From positions 1 to 5,767 of the forward strand of contig DWVA01000105.1 in assembly GCA_019120475.1 (NCBI GenBank): DNA of 5,767 nucleotides. The letters run 5' to 3'. Below are positions 4,721 to 5,767 of the stretch, piece by piece. Origin of the DNA: Candidatus Blautia intestinipullorum (lineage in GTDB: Bacteria; Bacillota; Clostridia; Lachnospirales; Lachnospiraceae). Positions within the stretch are counted from its first letter, which is position 1. The number at the start of each line of letters is the position of its first letter. The notes beneath the pieces are model-generated. The model worked only from the letters and a program-made list of their open reading frames with translations, had not been told where the DNA came from and did not search any database. A program made the translations under genes and the position numbers.

Positions 4721-5730
4721 CACTGCCAGGGCAACATAGGCGTCTCCACTTTTTTGTCTCGGACCATAAGATCCTTCACCGCTTCAGACGCGGCCTTGCC
4801 CTCAAACAGCACTTTATTCACTTCATCTATGATCGGCATTTCCACCTGGTATTTCTCAGAAAGACTTTTGGCCGCCTTTGCGGAGTAAACTCCTTCCACT
4901 ACCATCTTCACCTCATCCATGGCTTCCTGCATGGAGTAGCCTTTTCCCATGAGATAGCCCGCCTTTCTGTTGCGGCTATGGACGCTGGCGCAGGTTACGA
5001 TCAGATCGCCGATGCCCGACAGCCCGTAGAAAGTTTCGATCCTGGCGCCCATTTTCGTTCCCAAACGGGCGATTTCCGCCATACCCCTTGTGATAAGAGC
5101 CGCCTTGGTATTATCTCCGTATCCCAGACCGTCCGCCGTTCCTGCAGCCAGGGCGATCACATTTTTCAAGGCTCCCCCCAGCTCTACGCCCAGAATATCC
5201 GGTGTGGTGTAAACACGGAACACAGGACTCATAAAGATCCCCTGAAGATATTCCGCCGTTTCCCGCGAAAACGCGCTGACTACGCAGGTGGTGGGAAGCC
5301 CTTTTCCAACCTCCTCCGCATGACTGGGTCCGGAAAGGACACAGACGTTTGCCCCGGGGATCTCCTGGCTGATGATCTCGCTTAAAGTCATAAGGGTATG
5401 CTCCTCCACGCCCTTGGCCACATTTACGATGATCTGTCCTTCCTTTACATAAGGAGCCATCTGCTTTGACGTGCTTCTTGTAAAAGGAGACGGTACGGCC
5501 AGCACCGCCACATCCGGAGCCTTCAGGCATTTTTCCAGATCTCCTGTAATTTCGATCTGATCCGGGAGGTGCACTCCCGGAAGCTTGGATGCATGTTCTC
5601 TCTTTTTGTTCAGCATCTCTACCTCGTCTTCCAGAGCGGACCACAGTTTTACCTCGTGTCCGTTATTAAAAAGAAGGAGAGACAGCGCTGTTCCCCAGCT
5701 TCCCGCGCCTAATACACTGATTTTTGCCAT
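4720..5730 (-). CDS. gpsA: Glycerol-3-phosphate dehydrogenase [NAD(P)+]
   Basis: GpsA reduces dihydroxyacetone phosphate to sn-glycerol 3-phosphate with NAD(P)H, supplying the backbone for membrane phospholipids in the cytoplasm. The 336-residue protein is of normal length. The N-terminal dinucleotide-binding motif GAGSWG is at 8-13. Other conserved stretches follow in order: VPS at 79-81, NVAKG at 103-107 (Lys106), SGPSHAEEV at 133-141, LKN at 188-190 with the presumed catalytic Lys189, NTKAALITRG at 207-216, and GLSGIGDLIVTC at 236-247. ATG 5730 is the only start that keeps the Rossmann fold intact, because TGA lies immediately upstream in frame. The Shine-Dalgarno is modest (GGTGGAG, 5734-5740) and very close to the start, which may mean translational coupling to an upstream gene outside the window. 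The gene often follows plsY. Transcription ends at the shared terminator beyond 4720. Confidence 0.97.
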   Translation of the reverse strand: MAKISVLGAGSWGTALSLLLFNNGHEVKLWSALEDEVEMLNKKREHASKLPGVHLPDQIEITGDLEKCLKAPDVAVLAVPSPFTRSTSKQMAPYVKEGQIIVNVAKGVEEHTLMTLSEIISQEIPGANVCVLSGPSHAEEVGKGLPTTCVVSAFSRETAEYLQGIFMSPVFRVYTTPDILGVELGGALKNVIALAAGTADGLGYGDNTKAALITRGMAEIARLGTKMGARIETFYGLSGIGDLIVTCASVHSRNRKAGYLMGKGYSMQEAMDEVKMVVEGVYSAKAAKSLSEKYQVEMPIIDEVNKVLFEGKAASEAVKDLMVRDKKVETPMLPWQ

Positions 5731-5767
5731 TCACTCCACCATTTACCTTTCTGTTTATATTTTTTCA
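5731..5767 (-). other. Upstream flank of gpsA, possible tail of another gene
   Basis: Only 37 nt are visible. One minus-strand frame is open from the window edge, reads a Lys/Trp-rich tail and stops at TAG 5711-5709, overlapping the first gpsA codons. This would suit the end of a plsY-like gene, but the stretch is too short to identify, and it could equally be untranslated. Confidence 0.2.

Noticed and set aside
4660..5385. Plus-strand open frame of 241 codons opposite gpsA
   Set aside because: It runs through the shared terminator and is antisense to a fully conserved gpsA. The predicted protein is a low-quality shadow.
1..5767. CRISPR arrays, insertion sequences, phage genes, tRNA or rRNA
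   Set aside because: I found no regularly spaced repeats, transposase or integrase motifs, terminal inverted repeats or tRNA-like cloverleafs. The window reads as ordinary chromosomal DNA.

Overview
The window looks like chromosomal DNA from an anaerobic, moderate-GC Firmicute, most likely a Lachnospiraceae-type acetogen of the Blautia or Eubacterium kind. This rests on a nickel CO dehydrogenase with its maturation genes, strong AGGAGG ribosome binding sites, AT-rich intergenic DNA and clostridial codon use. The taxonomic call is inference; no rRNA or other marker gene is present.

Positions 1-3259 hold a minus-strand cluster devoted to making a nickel enzyme. In transcription order it contains a His/Cys-rich small protein (3259-2930, a candidate CooJ-like nickel chaperone), cooT (2898-2716, a small nickel-binding protein), cooC (2638-1868, the nickel-insertion ATPase) and cooS/acsA (1691 to beyond the left edge, the catalytic CO dehydrogenase subunit, with its last 60-70 residues missing). 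The 176-nt gap between cooC and cooS is rich in inverted repeats and may uncouple cooS expression from the chaperone genes. Whether acetyl-CoA synthase genes follow cooS cannot be seen.

Positions 3260-3813 are AT-rich and regulatory. They carry two candidate minus-strand promoters for the coo cluster. One overlaps an 18-bp sequence very close to the Rex (NADH/NAD+ sensor) operator, and the other overlaps a perfect 8-7-8 dyad. An extended -10 promoter for the plus-strand gene lies at the other end.

Positions 3814-4641 encode an aldo/keto reductase with a complete catalytic tetrad, starting at TTG. It converges on gpsA (5730-4720, glycerol-3-phosphate dehydrogenase), and a strong shared terminator hairpin separates them. 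These two genes look like ordinary housekeeping or accessory metabolism with no evident link to CO dehydrogenase. The most noteworthy element is the nickel-handling set CooJ-like/CooT/CooC upstream of the CO dehydrogenase, together with its possible redox control.
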